A model generated the notes under the pieces. It saw only the letters and a list, made by a program, of their open reading frames with translations. It was not told the origin of the DNA and made no database searches. Source: Christiangramia sp. OXR-203 (GTDB taxonomy: Bacteria; Bacteroidota; Bacteroidia; Flavobacteriales; Flavobacteriaceae). Taken from it: DNA of 64,000 nt. Position 1 is the first letter of the stretch, and each line of letters starts with the position of its first letter. The translations under genes and the position numbers were made by a program. The stretch is from assembly GCF_034372165.1 (NCBI RefSeq), contig NZ_CP139698.1:248001-312000 (forward strand), read 5' to 3'. This document shows positions 8,367-19,432 of this stretch, piece after piece.

Positions 8367-9776
8367 ATGAATAAATTTACCGCCACTTATACAGACCAGT
8401 ACCAGTTGTCCATGGCTCAGGTCTATTTCAAAAAAGGACAGAAGGAGCAGCAGGCTGTTTTCGATTATTATTTTAGAAAACTCCCGTTTAAAAGTGGTTA
8501 TGCAATCTTTTCCGGACTTGAGGATCTTCTGGAAATCTTGAAGAAGCTTCGTTTTTCTGAAGATGATCTGGAATTCCTAAAGGAACAGGGTTTTGAAAAG
8601 GATTTTCTTGAATACTTAAAGGATTTCCAATTCAAAGGAAAGATCTATTCAGTAAAAGAAGGTGATATTGTATTTCCGACCCGGCCGATCTTACAGGTAG
8701 AAGCAAGTATTATTGAAGCACAGATTATCGAAACCATTCTTCTCAATTTGCTGAACTTTCAAACACTTATCGCTACCAAAGCAAGCCGTATGCGCTTAGT
8801 GGCGGGAGATGCTACATTGCTCGACTTTGGATTGAGACGTGCTCAGGCTAGCGGTGGGTATTTTGCTACTCGCGCTGCCATCATTGGAGGTTTTAATGGT
8901 ACAAGTAACGTAGTCGCCGGAAAAGATTTTGATATTCCTGTTTCTGGAACGATGGCCCATTCTTTTGTGCAAAGCTATGATGATGAATTGACGGCTTTCA
9001 GGGACTTTGCTGAAGGTCGTCCTGAAAATTGTGTATTTCTTGTAGACACTTATAATACTTTAAAAAGTGGTATTCCTAACGCGATAAAGGTCGCAATGGA
9101 GATGGAAGAGCGTGGTCAAAAATTACTGGCAGTCAGGCTCGATAGTGGAGATCTAAGTTATTTTGCTAAGGAAAGCAGGAAAATGCTCGATGCAGCGGGC
9201 CTTGATTATGTGAAAATAGCAGCTTCGAATCAGTTGGACGAGCATGTGATCAAAAGTTTATTAGAGCAACAGGCTCCCATTGATATCTTCGGAGTGGGAA
9301 CGAACTTGGTGACCGGCGATCCTGATGGTGCCCTGGATGGGGTTTATAAACTGGCATTTTCCGCAGGTAAACCAAGAATAAAAATTTCAGAAAGTATTAT
9401 TAAGATCACCCTTCCACATAAAAAACAGGTTTTCAGAATAAAGGATGAGAATGGGAAGTGTATTGGAGCAGATGCAATTGGCCTGTACCATGAAGATAAT
9501 ATTCAGGAAATGCATCATCCATTCGAGCCTTACAAATCCATGAATCTTAAGTATTACAAACTAGAAGCTTTACTAGAACTGGTCATGGATAAAGGAAAGG
9601 TGTTACAGAAAAAAAGAAGTCTTAGTGAAATTTCAGAATATAGTATCGCGAGACTTTCAGAATTGCCTATAGAATACAAACGATTTAATAATCCGCATAT
9701 CTATAAGATCGGGATTAGCGAATTGCTGAAAGAGGAACGGGATCAATTGATCAAAATGCAGAAAAATAAGATATAA
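8367..9776 (+). CDS. pncB: nicotinate phosphoribosyltransferase
   Basis: This 469-residue enzyme joins nicotinate to PRPP to give nicotinate mononucleotide in the NAD salvage pathway. The N-terminus (TDQYQLSMAQVYFKKG), the block LLDFGLRRAQ, the motif SGTMAHSFVQSYDDE and the phosphate-binding block FGVGTNLVTG near residue 310 are typical of the family, and the length is in the usual range. Its stop codon shares one base with the start of the nicotinamidase gene (TAATG), so the two are probably translationally coupled. Together they convert nicotinamide to nicotinate mononucleotide. Confidence 0.95.
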   Translation: MNKFTATYTDQYQLSMAQVYFKKGQKEQQAVFDYYFRKLPFKSGYAIFSGLEDLLEILKKLRFSEDDLEFLKEQGFEKDFLEYLKDFQFKGKIYSVKEGDIVFPTRPILQVEASIIEAQIIETILLNLLNFQTLIATKASRMRLVAGDATLLDFGLRRAQASGGYFATRAAIIGGFNGTSNVVAGKDFDIPVSGTMAHSFVQSYDDELTAFRDFAEGRPENCVFLVDTYNTLKSGIPNAIKVAMEMEERGQKLLAVRLDSGDLSYFAKESRKMLDAAGLDYVKIAASNQLDEHVIKSLLEQQAPIDIFGVGTNLVTGDPDGALDGVYKLAFSAGKPRIKISESIIKITLPHKKQVFRIKDENGKCIGADAIGLYHEDNIQEMHHPFEPYKSMNLKYYKLEALLELVMDKGKVLQKKRSLSEISEYSIARLSELPIEYKRFNNPHIYKIGISELLKEERDQLIKMQKNKI

Positions 9777-10387
9777 TGAAAACGCTAGTTCTCATAGATA
9801 TTCAAAATGATTTTATGCCGGGCGGTGCACTTGCTGTAGAGAATGGTGATGAAATAGTTCCATTGGTAAACGATCTTCAGCAAAAATTTGATCTGGTAAT
9901 TGCTACCCAGGACTGGCATGCTAGCTGGCATTCCAGCTTTGCCTCAGCTCATGAAAATGCGAAGGTTTTTGATCTTATAAAATTAAACGGACTTGATCAG
10001 GTTCTATGGCCGGATCACTGCGTTCAAAATACCAGTGGCGCTGAATTCCATCCAGAGCTTGATACCAATCGTATCGAAACCATTTTTAGAAAGGGAACAG
10101 ATCTGGCAATCGATAGCTATAGTGGATTTTACGATAATGCTCATTTGAAGTCTACGGGACTCTCAGGTTATCTGAAGGATAAAGGTGTTAAGAATGTTTA
10201 TTTCGCCGGTTTGGCCGGGGATTATTGCGTAGCCTATTCGGTTCTGGATAGCATCGCGGAAGGTTTTACAACGACACTTATCGAAGATGCAACCAGGGCA
10301 ATAGATAAAGAAGGTTTTGAAAAAATGAAACTGGAAATTCTTAGAAAAGGTGGAACTATTTTGAACTCTGCTGACCTGGAATTCTAG
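9776..10387 (+). CDS. pncA: nicotinamidase
   Basis: This 203-residue isochorismatase-fold enzyme hydrolyses nicotinamide to nicotinate, the substrate of the pncB product encoded just upstream. The catalytic triad can be read as Asp8 (LIDIQNDF), Lys106 (FRKGTD) and Cys151 (GDYCVAYS). Metal ligands are Asp46 and His48 in TQDWHASWH and His81 in PDHC. Length fits the family. The start ATG overlaps the pncB stop by one base. The 3' end overlaps the convergent outer-membrane protein gene by 4 bp. Confidence 0.95.
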   Translation: MKTLVLIDIQNDFMPGGALAVENGDEIVPLVNDLQQKFDLVIATQDWHASWHSSFASAHENAKVFDLIKLNGLDQVLWPDHCVQNTSGAEFHPELDTNRIETIFRKGTDLAIDSYSGFYDNAHLKSTGLSGYLKDKGVKNVYFAGLAGDYCVAYSVLDSIAEGFTTTLIEDATRAIDKEGFEKMKLEILRKGGTILNSADLEF

Positions 10388-11160
10388 AAATCCAGGTAAT
10401 AAATGTATCCTACATTGAACCAGAGTACAAAGTCGTTAAACTTGTTTTGCGGTCCCTGTACATCCAGCCCTTCCAGTTTGTCGGTATCATAATAAGTAGC
10501 TCTGGCTTCCAGTTGCAGATCGCTGAATCTACTCAGCCTGTACCGTAGTCCTGCACTTCCAAGAATGGCAAAGGTGTTTCCTGGTTCCAGGAAGAGTCCG
10601 TCTTCAAACGTGTTAAAAAGTACTTTAGGACTATCCAATGGTCCAAGATCTGAATACGCTGTAGGCCTGTAATGCACAAAATGTACTCCAAGGGAGATAT
10701 AAGGAGCGAACAAGTAGCCAAAATCCCTGGCTTTTTTTATTCCTAAAAAATGATATTCAAGAGAGGTTCCTGCTTCAATAACTTCAGTTTCTCCATGCAT
10801 CGCTCGAAGTTGCTGTCCTCCCAAACTATTTTTTTCTGCCACCGGACCATAATGGTCCAGGTTAGATCTTAGATAATCGATCTCATTTCTAATTCTGAAA
10901 TATTTAGTAAACCATAAGCTGGAGGGCCTGCAACTACATTCTGGTTTGAAAGCGAAATTCATATAATGTACTAGGCCAACCCCAAAACCACCATTATCCA
11001 GATTGTTTTTCACATTCCATCGCTCACCATAATCGGTAAAGAAACCGGCAGGTCCTGCAATGACTCCAACTTCGTTAGAAAAACTAAGCTGTCCCGAAGC
11101 ATTTTCAGAATAGCCAAGGATAATGATTACGAACAGAAGAAATACCTTATTGAAGTTCAT
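10384..11160 (-). CDS. conserved flavobacterial outer-membrane beta-barrel protein (THC0290_0291-like)
   Basis: This 258-residue protein has a signal peptide (1-23, cleaved after NASG) and alternating strands throughout, ending in the aromatic strand FNVGYIYYLDF typical of outer-membrane barrels. The order of motifs (EVGVIAGPAGFFTDYGER near the N-terminus, SLEYHFLGI, YISLGVHFVHYRP, LGSAGLRYRL) matches, as I recall it, the THC0290_0291 family of flavobacteria, whose function is unknown. An unusual CSCRPSS segment around residue 77 could hold a disulfide. It is a lone minus-strand gene, convergent with pncA and divergent from gdhA. Confidence 0.65.
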   Translation of the reverse strand: MNFNKVFLLFVIIILGYSENASGQLSFSNEVGVIAGPAGFFTDYGERWNVKNNLDNGGFGVGLVHYMNFAFKPECSCRPSSLWFTKYFRIRNEIDYLRSNLDHYGPVAEKNSLGGQQLRAMHGETEVIEAGTSLEYHFLGIKKARDFGYLFAPYISLGVHFVHYRPTAYSDLGPLDSPKVLFNTFEDGLFLEPGNTFAILGSAGLRYRLSRFSDLQLEARATYYDTDKLEGLDVQGPQNKFNDFVLWFNVGYIYYLDF

Positions 11161-11303
11161 TGAATGCAGCTTGCAACGTTAGCAAATATAGCAAAACTAC
11201 TTTAACACAATATTTATAAACGGGCCGAGAAAACAGGCTCTGAAAGTAAAAGTTAATTTTATATCAAATGACGGAATGAATCCAGTAATCCTTATAGAAT
11301 ATT

Positions 11304-11311
11304 TATATTTG
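11304..11311 (+). promoter_or_regulatory. -7 element of the gdhA promoter
   Basis: TATATTTG matches the Bacteroidota -7 consensus TAnnTTTG exactly and is followed by CACC, a common start-site context. It lies 50 bp before the gdhA ATG. No TTG stands at the usual distance upstream, so the -33 element is weak or absent. Confidence 0.6.
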
Positions 11312-11328
11312 CACCATAATTTGGATAA

Positions 11329-12705
<1,377 letters not shown>

Positions 12706-12728
12706 TTAAGCATTCGAAATATAAGACT

Positions 12729-12755
12729 AAAGCCGCTGAAAAGCGGCTTTTTTTA
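12729..12755 (+). terminator. rho-independent terminator after gdhA
   Basis: A perfect 9-bp stem (AAAGCCGCT/AGCGGCTTT) around a GAAA loop is followed by a T run. Confidence 0.9.
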
Positions 12756-12780
12756 TACATTGCTCACAAATTCTTTCAGC

Positions 12781-13500
12781 ATGCTGGTGCATACCAAAGC
12801 GATCGTGATCAGTGCTTTAAAATATGGGGAGGCAGATCTTATAGTCAAGCTTTACACGCTGTCTGATGGTCTTAGAACCTATATGCTGAAGGGAGTGCTT
12901 AAAAGTCGCCGGGGTAAATTCAAAGCTTCCATGTTCCAAAGTCTTACTCAGCTGGATATCGTAGCCAATCACAAAAATACAGGGAAACTGGAGTATTTGA
13001 AAGAAGCAAAAGTGATTGCGAATTATCAAAGCTTGCACACACATCCGGTCAAACAGGCGCTGGTCATGTTTCTGGCTGAAGTTCTCAAAAATAGTATCAG
13101 GGAAGAAGAAAACAACGAAGCGCTATTCCATTACCTTGAATATAACCTGCAATATCTTGATGCTGCGGAAAAAGTCGCCAATTTCCATCTGTTATTCCTA
13201 CTTCAACTTACCAGGTATCTTGGGTTCCAGCCTCAAAATTCTACTTCAGAAGCTGAATATTTTAATATGCTCGATGGAGTTTTTCAGGAAATTCCCACAA
13301 ACGACTATTGCATAGAAGGTAATAATGTAGTTTTGCTGAAAATGCTATTGGGCACCGAATTTGATGCCTTAGCGAATATAAAATTAAACCAGGCTTCACG
13401 CACAGATTTCCTGAAAATGCTTCTTCTTTATTTTGAACTGCATATTGAAGGTTTTCGTAAACCGAAGTCTCTTGGAGTGTTAAATGAAATTTTTGGATAA
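12781..13500 (+). CDS. recO: DNA repair protein RecO
   Basis: This 239-residue protein helps load RecA through the RecFOR pathway by handling single-strand-binding protein. The N-terminal OB fold begins MLVHTKAIVISALKYGEAD and includes LYTLSDGLRTYMLKGV. The C-terminal part is helical. I chose the ATG at 12781; a longer frame from a TTG at 12760 runs out of the gdhA terminator and does not match the family's usual N-terminus. The next gene, a TonB receptor, starts on the base after the recO stop. Confidence 0.9.
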   Translation: MLVHTKAIVISALKYGEADLIVKLYTLSDGLRTYMLKGVLKSRRGKFKASMFQSLTQLDIVANHKNTGKLEYLKEAKVIANYQSLHTHPVKQALVMFLAEVLKNSIREEENNEALFHYLEYNLQYLDAAEKVANFHLLFLLQLTRYLGFQPQNSTSEAEYFNMLDGVFQEIPTNDYCIEGNNVVLLKMLLGTEFDALANIKLNQASRTDFLKMLLLYFELHIEGFRKPKSLGVLNEIFG

Positions 13501-15903
13501 ATGCGGTCAGGACTCTTAGTTCTATTTTTCTTTATTTCTTATTTCCATCTTTCTGCACAGGAGATCAGGATTCTGGATAGCGATACCGGTGAACCAGTTG
13601 CCGGGGTGGCCATTTACAATCAGGATCAGTCAAAATATACTATTTCAGATATTGAAGGAGTAGCGATCATCACTAATTTCTCAGATACCGAAGTCATTAT
13701 TTTTAAGTCGGTTTCCTATAAAGAAGTATATCGCAGAAAAAGAGAGATCCTTCAGAATAATAGTATCGTTGTTCTAGAACCGGGTGAAAATCAACTGGAA
13801 CAGATCACACTCTCAGCGGCGCGTTTTAAGCTGAAAAAAGACGAAATTCCACAGAAGATCGTGAGCATCGTTCCTTCTGAAATTTTAATGGCGAATCCTC
13901 AAACTTCAGCAGATCTGCTGGAAAGTACGGGACAGGTTTTTGTTCAGAAAAGCCAGTTAGGCGGCGGAAGTCCCATGATAAGAGGTTTTTCAACTAACAG
14001 ACTTTTGCTTACCGTGGATGGAGTTCGTATGAATTCTGCCATTTTCCGAAGCGGGAATCTTCAGAACGTGATCTCAGTAGATCCATTAATGGTAGAGAAT
14101 GCCGAAGTTATTCTTGGTCCGGGTTCTGTGGTTTACGGGAGTGATGCTATTGGCGGGGTGATGAATTTTTATACACTGCAGCCAGATTTTAGTTTTACCG
14201 GTGGCACTTCAGTTTCAGGCTCTATTTATACTCGATTTGCCACTGCTAATAATGAAAATACGGTACATGCAGATGTAAATGTAGGACGTGAAAACTGGGC
14301 TTTTAGAACCGGGATCACTTATTCAGATTTTGGAGATCTGAAGATGGGAGAACATGGTCCAGATGACTATCTGCGACCTGAATATGCTGAAAGACAGAAC
14401 GGTATTGATGTAATGGCGGAAAATCCAGATCCGCTGGTTCAAAAGCCTACAGGATATGACCAGATCAACCTCTTGCAAAAGGTCAAGTATATGCCATCCA
14501 AAGACTGGGATTTTAATCTCGGACTTGTCTACTCTCAGACTTCCGATTTTCCGAGGTTTGACCGTTTATACCGCAAGAAAGATGGTGTTTTGCGTGCTGC
14601 AGAATGGTATTATGGTCCGCAAACCTGGTTTCTTGGAAATTTAAAAATCAATCATCGCAGCCGTTCAGAATTCTATGATAAAGTTCAGTTTACAGGTGCC
14701 TATCAGTATTTTGGCGAGAGTAGAAATGACCGGGATTTCGGAGAGCCTGTCCTTTTTTCTACGGAAGAACATGTAGATGCTTATTCAGCAAATCTGGATT
14801 TCGAAAAGTCATTGTCTGAGAGCAAGTTGTTCTATGGTTTCGAATATGTACTTAATTCGGTTGCTTCCGAAGGAGCTTTCAGAAATATTCAGAATGCAGA
14901 AACCGGAGATACAGCAAGCAGGTATCCGGACGACTCAAAGTGGCAATCCATGGCGGTATATTCGAGTTACCAGTGGAAAATAAGTGTAGATCTTTCTTTA
15001 CAGTCGGGATTGCGCTATAATCATATCCTGGTGGACGCAAAATTTGAGGATCGTTTCTATGATTTTCCTTTTGAGGAAGCAAATATTAGCACTGGTGCGC
15101 TTACGGGAAGTCTTGGGCTTAACTGGCATCAAAATCATTTTGTAGGTTGGCGACTGGGACTTTCTACCGCTTTTCGTGCTCCAAATATTGATGATATTGG
15201 TAAAATATTTGATTCTGAACCTGGATCTGTAGTCGTGCCTAATCCAGACCTGACGTCGGAATATGCCTATAATGCAGAACTTGGAGCCGACTTCAATTTT
15301 AGCGATAATCTTCGTTTTGGGCTAACTGCTTATTACACGTACCTCGATGATGCGATGGTTCGAAGAGATTATGATCTGGATGGTGTTACCGAGATCGATT
15401 ATCAGGGAGAACCAAGTCGTGTACAGGCCATACAAAATGCAGCCAATGCTTATGTTTATGGACTGGAAGCAGGACTGGAAATTGATTTTTCGGTAGCCTT
15501 ACGTATGAACTCTCAGTTTAGTTATACCTATGGAGAAGAAAATGATGGTGGGGAGTATGTGCCTTTAAGACATGCGGCACCTATGTTTGGAAGTTCACAT
15601 CTGGTCTGGAACAAGCGAAAATTAAATCTTGACCTTTTTGCTGAGTACAATGGTGAGTTTGACTTTGAAGATCTAGCTCCGAGAGAGCGGGATAAGGCTT
15701 ATTTATATGCCACAGATTCGAACGGAAATCCATATTCCCCGGCATGGTATACGCTCAATCTTACGGGACAATACAGGCTTAATCCAAATTGGCTGGCTAC
15801 GGTTTCATTGGAAAATATTACCAACCAACGATATCGTACCTATTCTTCAGGAATTGCGGCAGCAGGTAGAAATTTGATCATAGCCCTAAGCTATAATTTT
15901 TAA
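13501..15903 (+). CDS. TonB-dependent receptor, hemoglobin/heme-receptor-like
   Basis: This 800-residue outer-membrane receptor should import a ligand with TonB energy. A signal peptide (1-19, before QEIRI) leads to a CarboxypepD_reg-like domain (about 22-95), a plug (about 115-230, with SPMIRGFSTNRLLLTVDGV and GSDAIGGVM) and a barrel ending in ALSYNF. The plug pattern and the barrel motifs FRAP (about 558-561) and NPDL (581-584, matching the NPNL box) recall heme and hemoglobin receptors. The histidine usually found between those boxes is missing, so the ligand is uncertain. Its ATG abuts the recO stop with no gap, which implies read-through or coupling with a DNA-repair gene. Confidence 0.8.
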   Translation: MRSGLLVLFFFISYFHLSAQEIRILDSDTGEPVAGVAIYNQDQSKYTISDIEGVAIITNFSDTEVIIFKSVSYKEVYRRKREILQNNSIVVLEPGENQLEQITLSAARFKLKKDEIPQKIVSIVPSEILMANPQTSADLLESTGQVFVQKSQLGGGSPMIRGFSTNRLLLTVDGVRMNSAIFRSGNLQNVISVDPLMVENAEVILGPGSVVYGSDAIGGVMNFYTLQPDFSFTGGTSVSGSIYTRFATANNENTVHADVNVGRENWAFRTGITYSDFGDLKMGEHGPDDYLRPEYAERQNGIDVMAENPDPLVQKPTGYDQINLLQKVKYMPSKDWDFNLGLVYSQTSDFPRFDRLYRKKDGVLRAAEWYYGPQTWFLGNLKINHRSRSEFYDKVQFTGAYQYFGESRNDRDFGEPVLFSTEEHVDAYSANLDFEKSLSESKLFYGFEYVLNSVASEGAFRNIQNAETGDTASRYPDDSKWQSMAVYSSYQWKISVDLSLQSGLRYNHILVDAKFEDRFYDFPFEEANISTGALTGSLGLNWHQNHFVGWRLGLSTAFRAPNIDDIGKIFDSEPGSVVVPNPDLTSEYAYNAELGADFNFSDNLRFGLTAYYTYLDDAMVRRDYDLDGVTEIDYQGEPSRVQAIQNAANAYVYGLEAGLEIDFSVALRMNSQFSYTYGEENDGGEYVPLRHAAPMFGSSHLVWNKRKLNLDLFAEYNGEFDFEDLAPRERDKAYLYATDSNGNPYSPAWYTLNLTGQYRLNPNWLATVSLENITNQRYRTYSSGIAAAGRNLIIALSYNF

Positions 15904-16027
15904 CAACTTCAATGCTTTCATATTTCAGAATTATTTGATCCTAAATGACTATCGTTTTTTAGCGAGGAATCATATCATCTTTTGTTAAAAATCCTTATTT
16001 TCGCACATCATTTGAAAATAGGAGAAA

Positions 16028-19000
16028 ATGAGTGCAAAATTCCCTGAATATAAAGGTCTTGACCTGCCTAAAGTGGCTGAAGAAATTCTTAATTACTGGG
16101 AAGAGAATGATATTTTCGAAAAGAGTATAAGTTCTCGCGAAGGCAAGGAATCTTACATCTTTTTCGAAGGACCTCCATCTGCAAACGGATTACCTGGTAT
16201 TCACCATGTAATGGCTCGCTCTATCAAGGATATTTTCTGTAGATATAAAACTCAAAAAGGATTTCAGGTTAAACGTAAAGCAGGTTGGGATACTCATGGT
16301 CTTCCTATCGAACTTGGCGTGGAAAAGGAACTTGGGATCACTAAAGAGGATATTGGAACAAAAATTAGTGTTGAAAAATATAACGAGGCATGTAAGAATG
16401 CCGTGATGCGTTATACCGATGTCTGGAACGATCTTACCAAAAAGATGGGTTACTGGGTGGATATGACAGATCCATATATCACTTACAAGTCCAAATACAT
16501 GGAAACTGTTTGGTGGTTGCTTTCAGAAATATATAAGAAGGATCTTATTTACAAGGGTTATACCATTCAGCCATATTCTCCAAAGGCAGGAACTGGTTTG
16601 AGTTCTCACGAGCTTAACCAGCCAGGAACTTACCAGGATGTGACCGATACTACGGTAACGGCAATGTTCAAAATAACAGACTCGTCTGCTGCACCGGTTG
16701 GCGCTGGGCTGGAAGGGGCTTTCTTGATCGCATGGACTACCACTCCCTGGACTTTACCATCTAACACTGCACTGACTGTTGGACCTAAGATCCAGTATGT
16801 AAGCGTAAAAACATATAATCAATATACATTTGAGCCAATCACCATTATCGTGGCAAAAGATCTGGCTGAAAAGCAATTTGATAAAAAATTCACTAAGGTT
16901 TCTTCGGAAGAAGAGCTTAAAGCTTATTCTGAAGGTGACAAGAAAATCCCGTTTCTAATAGGCGAAGGTTTTATCGGAAAAGACCTTGTTGAAATAAAAT
17001 ATGAGCAACTACTTGATTATGCTCAGCCAAACGATCATCCTGAAAACGCATTCAGAGTAATTTCAGGAGATTTTGTAACTACTGAAGATGGTACGGGAAT
17101 CGTACACACCTCACCAACTTTTGGTGCAGATGATGCTTTGGTGGCAAAACAGGCTTCTCCAGAAGTGCCGCCGCTTCTTGTAAAGGATGAGAACGGTAAT
17201 CTGGTTCCACTAGTAGATCTTCAGGGTAAATTCAGACCAGAGTTAGGAGAATTTGCCGGGAAATATGTAAAAAATGAATACTATGATGATGGGCAGGCGC
17301 CAGAAAAGTCTGTAGATGTAGAGCTGGCCATCAAACTCAAAGAAGATAACCGGGCCTTTAAGGTTGAAAAATATGTTCACAGCTACCCAAATTGCTGGAG
17401 AACAGATAAACCAATTTTATACTACCCGCTGGACTCATGGTTTATTAAGGTAACTGAGTTCAAGGACAGAATGCATGAACTTAACCAGAACATAAACTGG
17501 AAGCCGAAGTCTACCGGTGAAGGAAGATTTGGAAACTGGCTGGCCAATGCAAATGACTGGAACCTTAGCCGTAGCCGCTATTGGGGAATACCATTACCTA
17601 TATGGAGAACCGACGATGGCAAGGAAGTAAAGGTGATTGGATCTGTAGCGCAATTAAAGGAGGAAATGGCGAAAGCCGTGGAAGCTGGAGTTCTGGAAAA
17701 AGATATATTTTCAGATTTTGTAGCTGGTGACATGAGTGAAGAGAACTATGAAAAAGTAGATCTTCATAAGAATGTGGTAGACACGATCACGCTGGTTTCA
17801 GATTCAGGAAAACCTATGAAGCGAGAAGCAGACCTTATCGATGTTTGGTTTGATTCTGGCTCTATGCCTTACTCGCAGTGGCATTATCCATTCGAGAATA
17901 AGGAAAAAGTAGAAGATGAATGGCGTAAGGCAGATTTTATTGCTGAAGGTGTAGACCAGACACGAGGATGGTTCTATACGCTGCATGCGATCGCAACCAT
18001 GATCTTTGATGATGTTGCTTATAAGAACGTTGTTTCTAACGGACTTGTACTGGACAAGAACGGGCAAAAAATGTCCAAGCGTCTTGGAAATGCAGCAGAT
18101 CCATTTGAAACGCTGGCTGTTTATGGACCAGATGCTACGAGATGGTATATGATCTCCAACGCAAATCCATGGGACAACTTAAAATTTGATATTGAAGGAA
18201 TTGGAGAAGTTCAGCGTAAGTTCTTCGGAACTTTATATAACACCTATTCGTTCTTTACACTGTACGCGAATATAGATGGTTTTACGTATGCTGAAGCAGA
18301 TGTAGACCTTGACAAAAGACCTGAAATAGATCGCTGGATCCTTTCAGAACTGCATTCACTTATTGAAAAGGTGGACAGGTTCTATGCTGAATATGAGCCA
18401 ACGAAAGCAACCCGTGCTATTTCAGAATTTGTTCAGGAGAACCTTAGTAACTGGTTTGTGCGTTTAAGCAGAAGACGTTTCTGGAAAGGTGATTACGAGC
18501 AGGATAAGATTTCCGCTTACCAGACATTATATACCTGTATGGAAACTGTGGCAAAGCTGGGAGCACCGGTAGCGCCTTTCTTTATGGACAGACTCTTCAG
18601 AGATCTGAATAATGCTACAGGGAAGGATACTTCAGAATCTATACATATTGCTGAGTTCCCAGTTTATCAACCAGAATTTGTTGATAAATCCCTGGAGCAC
18701 AAAATGGAAAAAGCACAGACGATCTCTTCCTTAGTACTTTCACTACGGAAGAAGGAAATGATCAAAGTGCGTCAACCTTTGCAAAGGGTAATGATTCCGG
18801 TACTTGATGATGCACAAAAGCATGAAATCGAGGCGGTTGCAGACCTTATAAAGTCTGAGGTTAATGTGAAGGAGATCGAGCTTATAGACGATGCATCAGG
18901 ACTTCTGGTTAAACAGGTAAAACCTAACTTTAGAGTTCTTGGTCCAAGATTTGGTAAGGATATTAGGCTGATTGTCAATGCGGTGAATAATTTTTCTGCA

Positions 19001-19429
19001 GAGGACATCGCAAAGATTGAGAGAGAAGGAGAGATCGAATTAAACATTAACGAAAAAATGGTTAATTTGTCACTCGCTGAGGTAGAAATAAGCTCTCAGG
19101 ATATTGAAGGATGGTTAGTAGCCAGCAGTGGTAATCTAACTGTGGCACTGGATGTTAGTATCAGTGAGGAGTTGAAAAGGGAAGGTGTTGCCAGGGAACT
19201 GGTAAACAGGATCCAGAACCTCCGAAAAGATTCAGGCTTTGAAGTGACTGATACAATAGATGTAACCCTACAGAAGGACGGTATGATCGAGGATGCCGTG
19301 AATGATAATATAACCTATATTAAAACAGAAACATTAACTGCAAACCTCGAATTTGCAGAGGTGGTGGAGGAAGGTGCAGATGTAGAATTTGATGATGTCA
19401 CCACTAAAATGTTCATTAAAAAACATTAA
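16028..19429 (+). CDS. ileS: isoleucyl-tRNA synthetase
   Basis: This 1133-residue class I enzyme charges tRNA-Ile. The HIGH-type signature appears as PPSANGLPGIHHVMAR near residue 50, in the form seen in Bacteroidota and in eukaryote-like IleRS. The KMSKR signature is in GQKMSKRLGN near residue 682. Between them lies a long editing domain (about 200-450, with TTPWTLPSNTAL and GTGIVHTSPTFGADD). An anticodon-binding domain follows. Length suits the longer IleRS class. The DksA-like gene starts 3 bp after the stop, so the two are probably co-transcribed. Confidence 0.97.
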   Translation: MSAKFPEYKGLDLPKVAEEILNYWEENDIFEKSISSREGKESYIFFEGPPSANGLPGIHHVMARSIKDIFCRYKTQKGFQVKRKAGWDTHGLPIELGVEKELGITKEDIGTKISVEKYNEACKNAVMRYTDVWNDLTKKMGYWVDMTDPYITYKSKYMETVWWLLSEIYKKDLIYKGYTIQPYSPKAGTGLSSHELNQPGTYQDVTDTTVTAMFKITDSSAAPVGAGLEGAFLIAWTTTPWTLPSNTALTVGPKIQYVSVKTYNQYTFEPITIIVAKDLAEKQFDKKFTKVSSEEELKAYSEGDKKIPFLIGEGFIGKDLVEIKYEQLLDYAQPNDHPENAFRVISGDFVTTEDGTGIVHTSPTFGADDALVAKQASPEVPPLLVKDENGNLVPLVDLQGKFRPELGEFAGKYVKNEYYDDGQAPEKSVDVELAIKLKEDNRAFKVEKYVHSYPNCWRTDKPILYYPLDSWFIKVTEFKDRMHELNQNINWKPKSTGEGRFGNWLANANDWNLSRSRYWGIPLPIWRTDDGKEVKVIGSVAQLKEEMAKAVEAGVLEKDIFSDFVAGDMSEENYEKVDLHKNVVDTITLVSDSGKPMKREADLIDVWFDSGSMPYSQWHYPFENKEKVEDEWRKADFIAEGVDQTRGWFYTLHAIATMIFDDVAYKNVVSNGLVLDKNGQKMSKRLGNAADPFETLAVYGPDATRWYMISNANPWDNLKFDIEGIGEVQRKFFGTLYNTYSFFTLYANIDGFTYAEADVDLDKRPEIDRWILSELHSLIEKVDRFYAEYEPTKATRAISEFVQENLSNWFVRLSRRRFWKGDYEQDKISAYQTLYTCMETVAKLGAPVAPFFMDRLFRDLNNATGKDTSESIHIAEFPVYQPEFVDKSLEHKMEKAQTISSLVLSLRKKEMIKVRQPLQRVMIPVLDDAQKHEIEAVADLIKSEVNVKEIELIDDASGLLVKQVKPNFRVLGPRFGKDIRLIVNAVNNFSAEDIAKIEREGEIELNINEKMVNLSLAEVEISSQDIEGWLVASSGNLTVALDVSISEELKREGVARELVNRIQNLRKDSGFEVTDTIDVTLQKDGMIEDAVNDNITYIKTETLTANLEFAEVVEEGADVEFDDVTTKMFIKKH

Positions 19430-19432
19430 GCC

